From NCBI RefSeq assembly GCF_042654245.1, contig NZ_JBHSGI010000029.1, positions 1-23,352 on the forward strand: DNA of 23,352 nucleotides. Direction: 5' to 3'. Source of the stretch: Seohaeicola_A nanhaiensis. GTDB lineage: Bacteria; Pseudomonadota; Alphaproteobacteria; Rhodobacterales; Rhodobacteraceae. Both the position numbers and the translations under genes were made by a program. Within the stretch, counting starts at the first letter, position 1; each line of letters begins with the position of its first letter. The notes under the pieces are model-generated. The model saw only the letters and a list, made by a program, of their open reading frames with translations. It did not search any database and was not told where the DNA came from. Shown one piece after another: positions 22,627-23,352 of this stretch.

Positions 22627-23040
22627 TACGACGCCAGTGCCTCCAGGATGGGGCAATTGGGCACATCCTCGCCCGAGCACCGGACTGCGGTCGCCGCGAG
22701 CACCTTCTCGATCCGGCGCAGATCGGAGATTTTGGCGCGGACATCGACCAGGTGCCTATCCGTCCGTGCCTTCACTTCTGCACAGGTTTGGGTGCCGCCA
22801 TCCATGAGGCCCAGCAGTCCCTTGATTTCCTCGATGGCAAAGCCGAGTTCCCGCGCCCGCATAATGAAACGCAGCCGCCGAGACATGGCCGCCGTCATAG
22901 ATGCGATAGCCCGAAGCGGTGCGCGGCGGATTGGGCATCATACCGATTTTCTCGTAGTATCGGACGGTCTCCAGGTTGCAGCCCGTCGTCCGGGCCAACT
23001 CTCCCCGGGTCAGAGATGTCGCGGTTTCGTGATCGGGCAT
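22626..23040 (-). pseudogene. merR: merR, frameshifted
   Basis: Two frames together give a MerR: the N-terminal frame encodes MPDHETATSLTRGELARTTGCNLETVRYYEKIGMMPNPPRTASGYRIYDGGHV, and the second continues RRLRFIMRARELGFAIEEIKGLLGLMDGG to the stop. One extra base near 22881 (T on the minus strand) breaks the frame at HVRRLRF. The mercury-type Cys triad remains: TCAEVK, RCSG and NCPILEAL. GAGAGG precedes the ATG by 8 bases. Divergent from merT. Either a real inactivation or a sequencing error. Confidence 0.85.
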
Positions 23041-23054
23041 GTGCGGAACCTCTC

Positions 23055-23085
23055 TTGAGCCTGTAGCTGCTACAGACTTTAGCTT
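23055..23085 (+). promoter_or_regulatory. MerR-type promoter and operator for merT
   Basis: TTGAGC (-35, 23055-23060) and TAGCTT (-10, 23080-23085) are 19 bases apart, the long spacing that MerR-family proteins correct by twisting DNA. The spacer contains the perfect dyad CTGTAGCTGCTACAG (23061-23075). It lies between merR and merT. Confidence 0.7.
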
Positions 23086-23116
23086 GAGATCACCGCAGCG
23101 GCAAGGAGCAGAGCAA

Positions 23117-23302
23117 ATGACGGAAACCGTAACCGAAAGCCGGACCGTGGTACTGGACGATCCGCCCGAGACCGACCGCCGGGCTTGGGCCAGCACTTGG
23201 GCAGGCGCGCTCGGCGCGCTGGCGATGACCTCCTGCTGCATCCTGCCGCTGATTTTGGTGAGCCTCGGCGTGACCGGCGTGTTTATCGTAAGCGCCCGAT
23301 AG
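23117..23302 (+). pseudogene. merT: merT, 3' end lost
   Basis: 61 residues. After a charged N-terminus (MTETVTESRTVVLDD...), the first MerT helix is seen with the Hg-binding Cys pair: GALGALAMTSCCILPLILVSLGVTGVFI. At 23288 the frame meets GTAAGCGCCCG, an IS66-type end, and stops after VSAR. MerT is normally about 115-130 residues with three helices, so it is non-functional. AAGGAG lies 9 bases before the ATG. Confidence 0.85.
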
Positions 23303-23352
23303 TTACCGCAGTGGCATGTCCTTGACGCGTGCGATGATGTCTGGATCGCCGA
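23288..23352 (-). mobile_element. Second IS66-type end, element runs off window
   Basis: The plus strand reads GTAAGCGCCCG from 23288 to the right. A minus-strand reading frame ends TAA at 23303-23305 with the last codons GDPDIIARVKDMPLR, 15 bases inside the end, as expected for the last gene at the right end of an element. I cannot confirm that this tail is an IS66 transposase C-terminus. Confidence 0.5.

Noticed and set aside
1..23352. CRISPR arrays, tRNA or rRNA genes
   Set aside because: No regularly spaced direct repeats, tRNA cloverleaf arms or conserved rRNA stretches were seen on reading both strands.

Overview
The window comes from a high-G+C proteobacterium. Protein flavour (GcvA-type LysR, mer and IS66 types, sphingomonad-like copper genes) points to an Alphaproteobacterium, most likely Sphingomonadales. 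This is inferred from protein character only; there is no rRNA or tRNA here. The window has two parts: a copper-handling island (about 1-15300) and a mobile-element graveyard holding the wreck of a mercury locus (about 16500-23352).

Copper island. Nearly everything is on the minus strand and nearly every product is exported, membrane-bound or lipid-anchored. In order of transcription (right to left): a DUF305 membrane protein (15265-14417) behind a CueR-like operator; a small exported CANHxC/RPPR protein (14201-13827); a tight lipoprotein, TolC-type outer-membrane efflux protein and three-domain multicopper oxidase run (13758-10782); a cupredoxin and a CusF-like copper carrier (10751-9910); an ABC-exporter membrane domain that stops where its ATPase should begin (9856-8606); a second CANHxC/RPPR protein (8376-8020); a second CusF copy preceded by a decayed 3' end of a second cupredoxin (7745-7319); a PCuAC-like protein (7205-6741) and a lipoprotein (6475-6206). 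An L,D-transpeptidase and an unnamed four-helix membrane protein are on the plus strand. Further left are a distant third small His/Cys protein (4659-4297), a Met/His-rich EF-hand protein, a possible 35-aa ORF, a c-type cytochrome, a Cu+ P1B-1 ATPase with two heavy-metal-binding domains, a DUF2933 protein and a partial small membrane protein. Together they suggest export of cytosolic Cu+ by CopA and buffering or oxidation in the periplasm (CusF, cupredoxin, oxidase, Met-rich proteins). The TolC protein has no RND or MFP partner in the window.

Regulatory sites read from sequence: a CueR-like dyad upstream of the DUF305 gene; a perfect FNR/Anr-type box between the divergent genes at 4659 and 4766; an 18-bp identical sequence upstream of both CANHxC genes; and a MerR-type promoter with a 19-bp spacer before merT.

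Right part. A LysR regulator is divergent from a class III aminotransferase that is cut just after its PLP-lysine region by an IS256-family element. That element is itself split by an intact IS1182-family element with 5-bp direct repeats. The IS256 right end abuts a 5'-truncated tyrosine recombinase, which overlaps a complete one (remnant of a recombinase-trio element). That element has in turn broken an IS66 tnpA. Two IS66-type GTAAGCG ends pointing away from each other bracket a small segment: ynfA with an altered C-terminus, a frameshifted merR and a truncated merT. The segment is a dead mercury-resistance locus left by serial insertions.
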